NCBI RefSeq assembly: GCF_900497805.2
Contig: NW_020954570.1
Span: 10,849,730 to 10,913,729, forward strand
Length of the DNA: 64,000 nucleotides
Direction of reading: 5' to 3'
Source: Vombatus ursinus
Taxonomy: Eukaryota > Chordata > Mammalia > Diprotodontia > Vombatidae
Part shown: positions 45,658 to 57,653 of the stretch, in pieces
Layout: the number at the start of each line of letters is the position of its first letter
Position numbering within the stretch: position 1 is the first letter of the stretch
Notes under the pieces: generated by a model
Told to the model about the DNA's origin: nothing
Databases searched by the model: none
What the model saw: the letters and a program-made list of their open reading frames with translations, nothing else
Program-made: the position numbers and the translations under genes

Positions 45658-46494
45658 TGCACAGGATGAATTGAACGTGAATGGATGATATCTAAAAAAT
45701 AAAATTAAGGAGTGAGAAAGGATTGTACTGGGAGAAGAAGAAAGGGAGAGGTAGAATGGGATAAATTGTATCACATAAAAGAGTCAAGAAAAACTTCTAC
45801 AGTGGAGGGGATGTGGGGGTAGGTGAAAGGGAATGAGCAAATCAGATTTCTCTTAAGGAAAGAATAACATACACGCTGATTTGGGTTTGGAAATCTATCT
45901 TACCCTACAGAAAAATAGGGGGGAAGAGGATAAAAGAGAAGGAGGTGATAGAAGGGAGAGCAAATTGGGGGACTGGTAATCAGAAACAAACACTTTTGAG
46001 GAGGGACAAGGTCAAAGGAGAGAATAGAATAAAAAGGGGCAGGATAGAATGGAGGGAAATATAGTTAGTCTTTCACAGCATGACTCTTAGGGAAGTGTTT
46101 TGCATGACTATAAATGTATAACCTATGTTGAATTGCTTGCCTTCTCAAGGAGCGTGGATGGGGAAGGAAGAAGGGAGAGAATTTGGAACTCAAAGTTTTA
46201 AAAATGATTATTAAAAATTGTTTTTATGTGCAACTGGGAAATCAAATATACAGTCAATGTTGTACAGAAATTTATCCTGCCCTACAGGAAAATAGAAGAG
46301 GAAGTGGATAAGTGAGGGGGTAGTATTCAGAATGCATGCTGTCTTGTGGTGGGAGAGGAGAGAGATGGGGAGAAAATTTGGAACTCAAAATCTTGTGGAA
46401 GTGAATGTTGAAAATTTAAAAATTAATTAATTATTTTTTAAAAAAAATTCTAATTGATAAGCCTTTATTTTCTTGCCTTCTACCTTCTTCCCCT

Positions 46495-46689
46495 GCCCCT
46501 AGATCAGGAAAGAATAGAAAAAGAACAATTTTGTAACAAATATACAGACACTAATTCATTGTTGGTGGAATTGTGGACTGATCCCACCATTCTGAGAGCA
46601 ATCCTGAATTATGCCCAAATAGTTATTATACTTCCTATACCCTTTAACCCAGCCATACCACTACTAGGTCTATTTCCAAAGATGATTGG
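46495..46689 (+). repeat. L1 ORF2 C-terminal fragment
   Basis: Plus frame: NKYTDTNSLLVELWTDPTIL and then LPIPFNPAIPLLGLFPKMI, the region after the L1 Cys motif. It ends at the 3' edge of the antisense RTE. Confidence 0.85.
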
Positions 46690-49620
46690 TTATTTTCCTT
46701 CATTTTCAAAGAGAACCAAAGTGACCTTACTATGCTAGAATCAAGTTTAGTGTGTCCAACTGTAGCTGATCAGAGAAATGTGAGCTCAGAATATTCTACC
46801 ATAGGTCAATCACAAATAGTCTGTGTGAACTTTTGAGGTGGATTCTCTAAGTCTATGTATCTTGTATTTCTCTTGAGTTATTTCAATTCTGCTTTGCTCA
46901 TAGAGCACAGGACCATTTCTGATGAAGGTACACCATGTTGAGCAGTCCTGTGCCAGTGTCTCCCATGTCACAGAATCAATTCCAAAGTTCTTAAGAGAGA
47001 CCTTGAGAGTGTCTTTATATTGCTTCTTCTGACCACCACGTGAACACTTGCCCTTTGTGAGTTCTTCATAAAATGGTCTTTTTGGCAAATGTACATTTTG
47101 CATCTGAACAATGAGGCCAGCCCATCAGAGTGTGCTCTCTGAAGCAGAGTTTGAATGCTTGGCAGTTTAGCTCAAGAAAGGATCTCACTATCTGGTATCT
47201 TCCTGCCAGGTGATCTTCATAATCTTCCTAAGACAATGCGAATGGAAGTGATTCAGTTTCCTTGCATGGTGCTGGTATACTGTCCTCTTTTCACAGGCAT
47301 ACAACAATGAGGTCAGCACAATGGCTTTGTAGACTTTCAGTTTGGTAGTCAGTCTAATATCTCTTCTCTCCCATACTTTCCTTTGGAGCCTCCCAAACAC
47401 TGAGCTAGCTCTGGCAATACATGTGTCAACCTCATTATCAATGTGTACATCCCTGGAAAGTACACTACCAAGGTCAGTGAACTTATCCACTGCATTCAAA
47501 ACTTCTCCATTTGCTGCAGCCAATGATTTCACATATGGATGGTGGATGGTGGCTGAGGGAGCACCTATGTTTTCCTGGTATCAATTGCTAGGCCAAAATT
47601 AGCACAAGTAGCAGAAAATTGATCTATGCTTTGTTGCATCTCAGCTTCAGAAGCTACACTGAGTGCACACTCATCTGTAAACAGAAAATCATGCATCAAC
47701 ACTCCCTCTACTTTGGTCTTGGCTTGCAGTCTTTTCAGTTGAAGAATTTACCATCAGTGTGATAGCTGACCTTGATACTATGTTCATCCTAATTGAAATG
47801 GCTGAAAACATCATGCTAAAAAGCATAGGAACAAGCACACAGCCTTGTTTCAGTCCATTGGTGACTGAGAAAGCACCAGAGCACTGACCATTATCCAGAA
47901 CCCAGGCAAGCATGCCATCATTAAATTGATGTACAATGCTGATGAACTTCTCTGGGCAACCAAATTTTGACAATTTTCCATAAGCCCTCATGACTGACAG
48001 TATCAAAGGCCTTAGTCAGATCTACAAACATTGTATACAGACCTCTGTTCTGCTCCTGACATTTTTCCTGGAGTTGTCGGGCAGAAAACACTATATTGAC
48101 CATTCATTGGCCCTTTCTGAAGTCACAGTGACTCTCAGGTAGATGACCATCTTCCAGGTGAAGGATCAGTCTATTAAGGAGGACTCTGGCAAGAATCTTG
48201 CCGGCAATGACTGAGAGAGAGATCCCACTGTGATTGTCACTGGACAATCTATTTCCTTTACCTTTATAGAGATGGATAATGGAGACATCCTTGAACTCCT
48301 GGGGGATCACCTCCTCTTGCCATATAATATGGAAAATTTCAGTCAGCTTCAGTATGAGCAATGGGACCCCTACCTTGTAAATCTCAACTGGAATAGAATC
48401 AGCACTAGGTGCTTTGCCACAAGAAAGGAGCCTAATGGCATTCAAAACCTCTTCTTTAGTTGGAACTTCAGCTGGGGAGTAATTGACTTCAACCTGAGGT
48501 AAACAGTTAATGACTTCAGCATTGATTGATCATGGTCTGTTGAGTCCATCTCTCTAGGATCATGTCCTTATCACTGATCGATGTGGCTCCATCAGCACTG
48601 AGTAGTTGAGATGCACCATAGGTCTTCAGCCAATAAATAGCATTCAGGGCATCATAAAAACACTTTGAATTATTTCTATCAGCATAAAACTAATTTCTTC
48701 TGCCTTCTTACTGAGCCAAAAATCTTGCATCTCTCTAATCTTTGCTTATACTTTGCTTTTGATTGAATTAAATGCTACCTTCTTTGAAGTGGATGAACTA
48801 TGGTGAACTCTGTGGAGTTCTTGTTTTTCATTTAGCAGCTTTTGAATTTCCCCATCATTTTCATCAAACCAGTCTTGATGTTTGTAAGAGCTCTGACCCA
48901 GATGAGCAAATGCAGTGCTATACACCAAATCTCTGAAAGCTGCCCTCTCCTTTTCTGCTCTACTGTTACCAACTGTGTGTTGGCTCATTTTTCCCTCCAA
49001 GTTAACAACAAACTATTCCTGCTCAGAGAAGAACTCTAATGTGTTGACATTAATTCTTCTGGTAGTCATTTTGCCTTGGGGTCACTGCTTTTGTTGAATG
49101 AGCATATTTAAGCTTGGAGAAGATAAGCCTATGATCAGTCCAGCACTCTGCACCAAACATTGCCTTTGTTACTCTCACATCCTGTCTCTTCTTACAATCA
49201 CATGGCCTATTAAATGCCAATGTTTGCTGCAAAGGTGCATTCATGAAGTTTTATTGTGTTTTGGTAAGTGGAAGATAGTGTTGGTGATGAGAAGGTCATG
49301 AGATGCACAAGCCTTCAGTAGTAAGTAACCGTTGCTGTTGCTGTTTCCAATTCCATTCCTCCCTAGAATCCCCTGCCAAGTCTGTTAGTCTGAGCCTACT
49401 CTCACTTTAAAGTCACCCAGAATTATAAGCTTGTCCTCTTTTGGCACATTGATGATAGGTATTCATAAAATTTTTCTTTAACCTCAGTAGGGTTCATCAT
49501 GGCCGGAGCATAGGCACTGATAATGATGGCATGACATTTTCCTGCAAGTGGCAATCCCATTGGCATCTGTAATATTGACATTAATGGCTCTTTGAAGATT
49601 TGATCAAATTCATTTGTAAA
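46690..49620 (-). mobile_element. RTE-clade LINE, 5'-truncated
   Basis: Minus-strand element: partial apurinic-type endonuclease, reverse transcriptase and C-terminal domain, ending with the RTE-type 3' end 'ggttctctttgaaaatgaagg' (about 46,695-46,720 on plus as reverse). At 2.9 kb it is among the longest uninterrupted LINE copies here. The 5' part of the endonuclease is missing. No target duplication was found, and RTE copies often lack a clear one. Confidence 0.88.
46810..49620 (-). pseudogene. RTE ORF (endonuclease and reverse transcriptase)
   Basis: Segments in protein order: endonuclease AYAPAMMNPTEVKEKFYEYL and LIILGDFKVRVG (GDFN is usual; N is K here; about 49,420-49,545); RQDVRVTKAMFGAECWTDHR (about 49,130-49,190); RT entry CGKAPSADSIPVEIYKVG and KDVSIIHLYKGKGNR (48,230-48,425); MFVDLTKAFDTVSHEGLWK (48,000-48,060); LDNGQCSGAFSVTNGLKQGC (about 47,840-47,900); motif C as FLFTDECAL where FADDCAL is expected (47,660-47,690); C-terminal FTDLGSVLSRDVHIDNEVD, KLKVYKAIVLTSLLYACE, RKLNHFHSHCLRKIMKI and GGQKKQYKDTLKVSLKNFGI. 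Many stops and frame changes plus the altered motif C mean it is inactive. Confidence 0.88.
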
Positions 49621-49639
49621 CCTGTCAGATCTTTTTTCT

Positions 49640-50735
49640 TTGGGGTGTTTTGTCTTTGGGGGTTCCTTTCTGTTTTACTCAATTTCTTTTTTCTAAAATT
49701 AGATTATTTAAATCCTCTATTATTTTTTGACCTAGTCAATTTATATTTTTGTAAATACTCTTTTATTGTTTTATTGACATATAGCTGAACAAATATTTTC
49801 AAGTAATTTTTTCTTCATTATTGTTAATTTCATTTTTACATTTTTGATTCAGGTAATTTGGTTTCCATTTTAAAAAATCAAATTAGCTAATAATTTCTTT
49901 GCTTAAAAAAACTAGTTTTTTATTTTATTAGTTAATTTATTGCTTTTTTCTTTGATTTCCATATCATTAAACACTTGTTTCCTTAATATCAGTTTTGATG
50001 TTAAGTTGTTATTGTTTTATTTTAAATTCTCTGGTTTTCTAGACTCTTTTTTTCTTGCATGTCCAATTCACTGATCTGTTTTTTTCTCCCTTTTGTGGAT
50101 AAAAGAGTTTAATGGTATAAAATGGTATAAAAGTTCCCATAATAACTGTTTTCATTGTGTCCCACAAATTTTGAAATGCCTTATTGTTATTGATTTTTAA
50201 ATGAAATCATTTTTCAATGACTTTTGATTGACTCACTGTTTATGATTAAGTTATTTGTTCTCAATTTAGCCTGTTCTTAATGGCACTTTAATATTTCTGA
50301 TATTTTGCATTTTTTGTGTTTTTATGCTCTAATACATAGTAATTTTAATAGTGTCATCACACCTGATAATATCTATACTCCTTTCTATTCCCATTCACCA
50401 GAGATCTAGTTTTTTTTTCTATTTTTTCTAAAATTCTACTCAGATTCTCAATATCTTGTTTATTTTTGTTAGATTTGTCTAGATCTTAATGTAATTTATT
50501 GAGTTTTTCCATCATAATAATTTTGCTATTTCTCCCTGTAACTCATTTAGTTATTTAATGTTTAGATGTTATGCTATTCAGTAAATTTATATTAAATATT
50601 TTTATTTATTCATACATTTCCTGTGTAACTTTTCAGCAAAATGTAGCTTTTTTTTCTATTTATCTCTTTTAATCAGAATGATTTTTATTCTCGCCTTGTC
50701 TGAGATCTAAATATTACCCCTGCATTTTTTCATGC
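49640..50735 (-). mobile_element. Antisense L1 fragment (endonuclease and linker)
   Basis: Plus-strand landmarks equal to those of the other antisense L1: 'cattgtgtcccacaaattttgaaatgcc' (50,154), 'ctcctttctattcccattcacc' (50,380), 'tttagatgttatgctattcagtaaatttatattaaat' (50,561), 'cttttcagcaaaatgtag' (50,629), 'tttatctcttttaatcagaatg'. Both ends are truncated and there is no open frame. Confidence 0.75.
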
Positions 50736-50739
50736 CTAG

Positions 50740-51290
50740 ACCTCTTTCACTCAAAATGTACAAAATTAAACTCATTATCTTTTCCCCAAAATTTTCTCCT
50801 CTTCTTAACTTCTCTATTACTGTGGAGGGCACTACTATCATCCCAGTCACTCAAGTTCACAACCTTGTTGTCAACCTCAACTCCTCACTTTCTCACCTAA
50901 CCTTTCCAATAAGTTGCTAAGTCCTAACATTTCTACTTTTATAGCATATCTTATATAAGAACCTCCTTTCCTCTGACATTGCAACTGCCCTGGTGCATCT
51001 CCTTCAAACTGAGTTATTTCAATAGTCTATTGGTTGGTCTCACTGCTACAAGTTTCTCTCCACTCCAGACCATACTCCATTGTGCCATCAAACTGATCTT
51101 CCTAAGGCACAAGCCTATGTTACCCCATTATTCAATCAACTCCAGATGTTCCTTATCATCTATATGATCAAATATAAAATCTTACTTGTCTTTGAAGCCC
51201 TCTATAACCTTGATCCTGGATTGACTTTGACAATATTTGTATTGCACTTTGAACAGAGCCTGATGCAAAGAAGATAATTAATAACCACTT
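50740..51290 (+). repeat. L2-like LINE fragment, end of reverse transcriptase ORF
   Basis: Plus frame reads KLIIFSPKFSPLLNFSITVE, then GTTIIPVTQVHNLVVNLNSS, which is the L2/CR1-type 'KTExLLF...VxPVxxVxNLGVxLDSSLS' stretch. Downstream come degenerate 'tcaatagtctattggttggtctc' (DYCNSLLxGL), 'ttcctaaggcacaagcctatgttaccccatt' (SDHVTPLL analogue) and 'atgatcaaatataaaatcttacttgtctttgaagccct' (RIxFKILxLxFKAL). More complete than the copy at 1,246. Confidence 0.7.
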
Positions 51291-53029
51291 ATTCCCTTCC
51301 CCTTACCTCATTTTCTATTATAAATTGAATATATAGGCATACAATATTTATTAAGTTCCAACTACAAACAATCATGTGAATTCTGACAAGGCTTCTTATA
51401 GTCAATATTATGTGAGAGTGACACATAAATAATTCTTTTATATATTACAATCTTGTACATTCCTCAGGTTATAAAAACTAAAGAAAATACATAATCACTT
51501 ACTTCCTTCAAAGACATAACAGTTGAATAAACTTAAATAGTCATAATATCATACATCTCCTATGGAAACAAACCTCATCAAACAAACTCTATAGGTATAC
51601 TAAGAGTCAGGTTGTAAACTGCATTTATAAACTACATAGGCTGATTGAGGAAGAAGATTTACATATCACCAAGGAGTTAGGGACAGTTGAGATTCTTTCT
51701 CTGACTTCTTGTCTAAGGAATATTTAAGGCTCTAAGCAAATTTTTTTACATGCCAGCAGACAGGTTTTGGTCAATTGAGGTTAATGTTAATCAAAATTTG
51801 CAGGAGGAATAAAAATAAATTTTAAAATCCCATAACAGTATTCGGCAGCAGTTACCCATCATATGAACTCAGAGAGGATGTATTTCTCCTAAAATTCAGC
51901 ATTTTCCTATTCAAAATTCCTATTGCAAATTCCAAGTCTTCTTACTCCAATTTTAAAGCTTTTTTTTCCCCCTCTAAATCATAGCATATGTAGGTAACTA
52001 TAAGATGTGAGGACTTGTTGCCATAATAGGTAAGGACTTTGTTTCTCCCTGTTATATACCACCATACAACACAGAATCTGGTATATTATCATTTTGAGAA
52101 AGGCAATAATAATTGAATTAATAGAATTGTCATAGTTGACTGTTTCAACTGAAATTTTTTTAGTCTATCAACTCAACTTGTATCCTCAGTGTCATCATAA
52201 TATGATTTTTCAACCAAAAGATGAATTGGGAAAATCAAATTGCTTTAGGTTGTTTTTTTCTTAATTCTTTTGTCTTTATTCAAGAACTCATGTAAAATGG
52301 GCAATGTAAAACCAAACATATCCTTACTAATTTTAAATTTTCCATTAGTTGTTTATAGGGGAAAAAAACATTAATCCAGATTGAAATAAACTTTTGTGAA
52401 GAAGTTCAGACCACATCAATGATTCTCTTTAAAGATGATTTACAAATCAAGAAAATTTTCTGATGACTTTGAAAAATCTATGATCATTAATTAGTTACTT
52501 TTTTATGTCATCCACACAACAACACTATTTTGACAGAGTAGATTGACATCCTTTCAAATTTTAGTCATTTATTTTTATATTAATTTGTTGGAATGGAAGC
52601 ATTATTTTAAAACAGCTAAGTTGTCAAAAATAAAATACTCATCTCTCCCCAAAGAGAGAGGGTGGTGTGAGAAGAAGCTTGTTTAGAAACTATGCATTGA
52701 AAGGGAAACTGGGTGTTACTTTAAAACACTTAATTAAGATATCAGATTGATGGAGGTGCTATTAATTTAAGACAAGCAACTCTTCTTAAACACTAATCCA
52801 TAATACACAGTGAGTAGTCAACAAATTAACATAATGAGTATCTAAACCTTCTCCTCAGTTACTTCAATGATCTATACAAACTAGTCTTAATTATAGAATA
52901 TGGAAATGTAAATTCCTAAATGTTCCCTTGTATACCAGAATCTCTCCACTCTCTTCACCACCCACTCAACACTACCAAACTCAAATTCCATTTTATTGGT
53001 AGCTCCAGAAACTGCAATAATGAGAATCA
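51291..53029. other. Unassigned non-coding DNA
   Basis: No repeat family or gene recognised over about 1.7 kb. AT-rich throughout. Confidence 0.35.
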
Positions 53030-53882
53030 TTGACATGGACACAATAATTGAATCTAAGTAAGCTGATAAGATTAACAAGTGAAAGAGCATAGAGAGAAAA
53101 GAGGTATATGACAAAGTCTTGTGTGACACCTATGGTTAGTGGTTGTTATATGGATGAAGATTTTGGGGAAAAAAAAGACTGAAAGGGAGTTGAAAGACAG
53201 GTAGAAAGAGAACCAAATAGTGATCAGTATCAAGAAAATCTAGAGAGGAAAGAGTATCCAGGAGATGATGATCAAGTCAAAGATTGTAGAGAAGTCAAGA
53301 GGTATGAAGATTGATTTGGCCACCAAGAGATAACTGGTTAACTTTAGAGAGGGCAGCTTCTGTTAAAGAACAAGGTCAAAAGCCAGAATGCGCAGGATTC
53401 AGAAGCAAGTGAGAAGAGAGGAAATGGAGGCAACAAGTATAAATGACTTTTTTTGAGTAGAATAACTGAGAAAAACAGTAGAGATATAGAACAATAACTA
53501 CTATAGATTATGGTAGGATCAAATGAGAATTTTTTAAGGAGGAGGGAAGGCATGAATGTGTTTATATTCATCAGAGAAGAAACCAGAAACCAGTAGGTTG
53601 ATAGAGATTGTAGATTAGAGGGAGCAGGTGAGAGAAATCTAATATAGAAGCTGAGATGATGGGTTCAAGGGTTTATCTAGGGGGATTTGTTTTGGCACAG
53701 ACAAAGGCCATGTCTTATGTGAAACCAGAGCAAAGTAGGACACAGTAGGAGAAGATGTATGAGTCCTCTGAGATAAGGAGAAAAGGAAGAGAAAGATGTA
53801 AAAGGAGAGAAATGAGGTCCTCAACTGAGATAATAAAGGAAGCGAATGAGGTGAGTGGCTTAAGAAGGAATGAACAAGTATA
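53030..53882 (+). repeat. Old dispersed therian repeat, unresolved family (first half)
   Basis: 'gacaaagtcttgtgtgacacctatggttagtgg', 'gatttggccaccaagagataactgg', 'agggcagcttctgttaaagaacaaggtcaaaagccag', 'caacaagtataaatgac' follow the order of an old LINE-like untranslated region seen across therians. It continues after the L1 insertion at 54,778. Confidence 0.5.
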
Positions 53883-53897
53883 AAATAGCTACTATGG

Positions 53898-54762
53898 CCA
53901 ACATGACAAAATAGGAAAATGATAAATGTTGGAGAATATGTGGGAAAATTGAAACACTAATGCCTTGTTGATGGAGTTGTGAAATGATCCAACCATTTTG
54001 GAGAGCAATTTGGAACTATGCCCAAAGTGATATAAAAATGTGCATACTCTTTGACCCAGCAATAGCACTTCTACTGCTGTATCCCAAAGAGATGATACAA
54101 ATGGGAAAAGGACCCACATATACAAAAATAGTTATAGCAGCACTTTTTGTGGTGGCAAAGAATTAGAAATTGAGAGGATGTCCATCAATTGGGGAATGGC
54201 TGAAAAAGTTGTGGTATATGAATGTAATGGAATACTATTGTACTATAAGAAATGATGAGCAGGAGGATTTCAGAAAAAGCTGGAAAGACTTGTGTGGTCT
54301 GATGCTGAGTAAAGTGAGCAGAACCAGGAGAAACATCGTACACAGTAACAACCATGTTGTGTGATGACTAATGTTGATCGACTTAGCGTTTCTCAGCAAT
54401 GCAAGGATCTAAGACATCTCCAAAGGCCTCATGATGAAAAATGCTATCCACATCCAAATAAAGAACTATGGAGCTTGAATGCAGGTTGAAGCATACTGTT
54501 TGCTATTTTTTTCTTCTGTTGTGTTTTGTTTCCTCTTTCTGGTGGTTCCTCCTATTGGTTATATTTCTTACTTACAACATCTCTAACATGAAAATATGTT
54601 TAATAGGGATGTATATGTATAGCCTATATCAGATTATGCACCATCTTGGGGAGGGAGGGTGAGAAAAATTTAAAACTCAAAAGCATATGGAAGCGATTAT
54701 TGATAAATCAAAATAAATTAATATTTTTTTAAAAATCACACACACACAAAATAAATAAAATT
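53898..54762 (+). mobile_element. L1 LINE 3' end, inserted in an older repeat
   Basis: Starts at the ORF2 Cys region and ends 'aaaataaattaatattttttt' plus an A/CA-rich tail. Target-site duplication AAATAGCTACTATGG (53,883-53,897) / AAATAGCTGTTATGG (54,763-54,777). Peptides: DKCWRICGKIETL, PFWRAIWNYAQSDIKMCI, LFDPAIALLLLYPKEMIQMG, then WKDLCGLMLSKVSRTRRNIV. Relatively well preserved, 5'-truncated. Confidence 0.93.
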
Positions 54763-54777
54763 AAATAGCTGTTATGG

Positions 54778-55295
54778 TGGGTAGAGTAACATAACAATTC
54801 AGGAGATGTGAAAGTATCACCATGCTGCAGTTGTGATCATGCAATATAAATCTGTAGTAGATCCGATCAATATGATTTCATGATTTTGCTCCAGTTCCAA
54901 TCAATGTTCTTTGAACATGAGCATGGGAGATGGACAAAAGGGAATAATTCAGAGTTATGATTTGGCAAGATATGGTCAGTGATAGCACAAGGGGAAAAGG
55001 GATTTAAGAACAGAGGATGGTATAAATGTGAACTGGTTAAATATGGGATCAACACAGAGAAGGGAGAAGAGTGTACCCAGTTTAGGGACCTAGGAAAGAA
55101 CTGAGAGATTTAGGGAAATGGAGGTGATAGAGCATAGCAAAGCAAGCAGGAGCTGGTAGTAAGAAAGATGTCCCTGAGGATAGCATGGAAATCAAGCAGT
55201 GCTGGCCTGAGTGTAGTTCAAGAGATACTTGGGAAAAAGACCTAGGGAGGACTGCTAAAGCAAGTTGCTGGATGTGGTTGTCAAGTGGCCAGATG
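54778..55295 (+). repeat. Old dispersed therian repeat, unresolved family (second half)
   Basis: 'catgattttgctccagttccaatca', 'gggatttaagaacagaggatggtataaatgtgaactggtt', 'aactgagagatttagggaaatggaggtgatagagcatagc' continue the unit broken at 53,882 by the L1. Confidence 0.5.
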
Positions 55296-55302
55296 GAAAA
55301 TT

Positions 55303-55412
55303 TATATATATATATATATACAGACACACATACATGTATATATAGATCTCTCTCTTTCTCTCTCTCTCTTTCTCTCTCTCTCTGTGTCTGTGTGTGCATG
55401 TGTGTGTGTGTT
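55303..55412. repeat. Compound (TA)n, (CT)n, (TG)n microsatellite
   Basis: TA units 55,303-55,320, CT units about 55,347-55,383, TG units 55,385-55,412, in direct succession. Confidence 0.92.
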
Positions 55413-56184
55413 TACTGACATTATCTACTTCAAAGAGTGGTTGTAAGGAAAGTTATGTACAAATACAGGTTATTTTTCTATCTTTTTCATACAATAAATG
55501 CTTTACTTTTTTTGCATTGTGAAAATAAATTATTTTTCTGTAACTCCTTTGTCTTCTCCCCTTCAATTAGCAGCATTTTCACAAATCTTTGCTATTTGGC
55601 TTTTTTTTTCAAAACTAATAGGGAATAAAGAAAGCATATAACACACAAAGGTATGTTCCCTACCACAACGTACATGCATATTTTAAGGATTTCATTCCCT
55701 AAAACTGGGTTCAAACAACAAAAATTTGTTGAAATTGAAATGTTTATTGTACCTATTTAAATGCATAGCCCAGTATAAAGTTGTTTTTTTTTTTACTGTT
55801 ATCAGCAATGTTTAAAAAGCACCAAAGAACACTTTCCACTATAGAGAGAGTTCTGGCAGATATTGTCAGGTGACCAAACAGAATCAAATGACTAATTGAA
55901 ATGTTCATCCATCTTCCTGAGCCAAGCTGCCACACTGTATACAATATAATTAAAAATGGTCTGTAGAAAGAATTTTCAGGAATTAAACAAACTTCAGTTT
56001 GATCTTAGAGATGGTGCTTAGTTAATGTACTATTCCTTGCCCTGAGTAAGTTTGATTTTTGTAAAAAAAAATTATATTAGAAATTTTTTTCATACATTCT
56101 CCTCCTACTTCCTTCCCCGCCCCAGTGTCTAGTCCCACACAAGTCATTGGGTCTTGGCTTTTCCCAATTTTCATGTTTTCCAGA
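55413..56184. other. Unassigned non-coding DNA
   Basis: No repeat or gene recognised. Confidence 0.3.
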
Positions 56185-56382
56185 AAGTTAGCATGGTGCA
56201 GTGAAAAACATGCTGGGTTTGAAGCAGAGGAGCTATGCTGAATACTGCTACTTATCACCTTTGTGACTACTTGTTCAGTTTTTCTGAGCCTCAGTTTTTT
56301 CATCTGTAAAATGAGAAAACTGGACCAAATTATCTCTAAGGTCTATTTCAACTCTAAATCTGCTCTCCAATGATCCTATGAT
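56185..56382 (+). repeat. MIR/THER CORE-SINE
   Basis: 'ttagcatggtgcagtgaaaaacatgctggg', 'ctacttatcacctttgtgac', 'tgagcctcagttttttcatctgtaaaatgag', 'ctaaggtctatttcaactctaaatctg', 'gatcctatgatc' in family order. Confidence 0.8.
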
Positions 56383-56439
56383 CTCTTCCACAAGGCCTTA
56401 TTAGACTGTTCCAGACATCATTAGCTCTTTTGAACTATG

Positions 56440-56665
56440 TGGCACTTTTTATCTGTACTATTCATTTTATACTTACCATATGTGACCTTGTGTTATCATG
56501 CATCTTTTTATTATTATATCTTGTCTCATAAACTATATTGTGAGCTGTCCCAGGGTACAAATGTGTTTGCATTCTTGGAAAGTAGCATAAATCTACAAAA
56601 ACTAAGCATTATATTTAATAAACATTTATTGTTGATAATTCAATCCAATTCAATAGTCACAATGC
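56440..56665 (+). repeat. Possible L2 3' end
   Basis: 'actatattgtgagctgtcccagggtac...aataaacatttattgttgataa' resembles the L2 3' end, much decayed. Confidence 0.4.
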
Positions 56666-56884
56666 ACATATGTTCACAGAACTGTGCCAGGCTTTGAGGG
56701 AGATAAATGAAGTTTAGCTAAGATAGTGCATGACTTAATGAAAGCTACTTTCTAGTAGATAACAATTATGTTACCCTCTCAGTGTGATTTTGCCTAATTT
56801 CTGGCCCTGACCAGTATTTTCTTTCAAAGCCCTTCATTTATTGAGTAGAACTGAACATCATTAACATTTTGCACAAAAAAAAAA

Positions 56885-57653
56885 TTTATTTTAAAGATGG
56901 TGGAGTATAGGCAGCAACTCAGCAAAACTCCCAACATTCCCCTGCAAACAGCTTTAAAATAGTTACTTAAATCAAATTTTGAAGTGACAGAGCCAACAAA
57001 AGGTTGAGGTGAAATATTTTTCCAACTCAAAACAATTTAAGAGGTCCACAAAAGATTCTGTAACACTGGGATGTGAGCCAACCCAGAATATAGGGAATAC
57101 AGTGGCAACACCAGCTGCAGGCCTTGGGGGTGGATACAACAGTGGCAACAACAGCTGCTGTAGCTCTCAACCTGAGAATGGTAAAAGGGTTGGAGAACTG
57201 ATCAGAAAGAGATTCCAAGGGACCCTTTCCTGGCACTAAATGCAGAACTCTGTTGCATTGCCTATGTGAAGTTCTGAGTTATAGTGCCTAGGCAAAGAAG
57301 AACAGGGACCTAGGAAACAGAGGGCAGAGAAAAGTGCTTGTGGTCCTCACCAAGGAATAGAGGCCCTGGACTCAGTTCCAAGGCAGAAGGAAGCACTAGT
57401 GATGGTGGCTAAAAAGGGGAGAATGGGCAAGATCTCTTCCAGGGTAAAGACAAGAGCACAGTATAGAAGAGTGACCACACCTCTCCTTGCATTATACCAT
57501 CTTGGAAGCACCAAAAACTTCCACACCATCAGAACAAGTTGTGAAAACAGCAGCATGGAAAAAAAATGTAAAGCTTAGAGCAGTGCCCCTACTAACCCAG
57601 AAGTAAACCTTAACTTTAATATAAAATTAAAAGTCAAGAAATAGGCTTGGAAA
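56885..57653 (+). promoter_or_regulatory. L1 5'UTR
   Basis: Begins with AAAGATGGTGGAG (L1 5' YY1-type core by position) after an A-run, and has two short repeats of 'acaacagtggcaacaacagctg' type near 57,100-57,150. Ends at ATG 57,654. Confidence 0.6.

Larger units (their letters stand above)
43557..46441 (+). mobile_element. ORF1-only (HAL1-like) LINE, nearly complete
   Basis: A 2.9-kb unit flanked by AAAAATTTCTAATTGA (43,541-43,556) and AAAAAATTCTAATTGA (46,442-46,457), a 16-bp target duplication with one mismatch. It contains a 5'UTR (43,557-44,415), ORF1 (44,416-45,504), purine-rich spacer with CA repeat, junction GAAATATAGTTAG (46,056-46,068) exactly where ORF2 would start, a first L1 tail (46,069-46,250), a second spacer segment (46,251-46,330) and a second L1 tail (46,331-46,441). 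There is no endonuclease or RT, so it must have moved with L1 enzymes. Two other copies share the same plan. HAL1 elements are known L1 derivatives with ORF1 only. Whether this marsupial family is catalogued I cannot tell. Confidence 0.85.

Noticed and set aside
46690-46810. Idea that the MAR1 SINEs here share their 3' end with this RTE
   Set aside because: The MAR1 tail ('gacatgactgaaacaactgaa') and the RTE end ('tctttgaaaatgaagg') do not match by eye, so this RTE is not supported as their partner.
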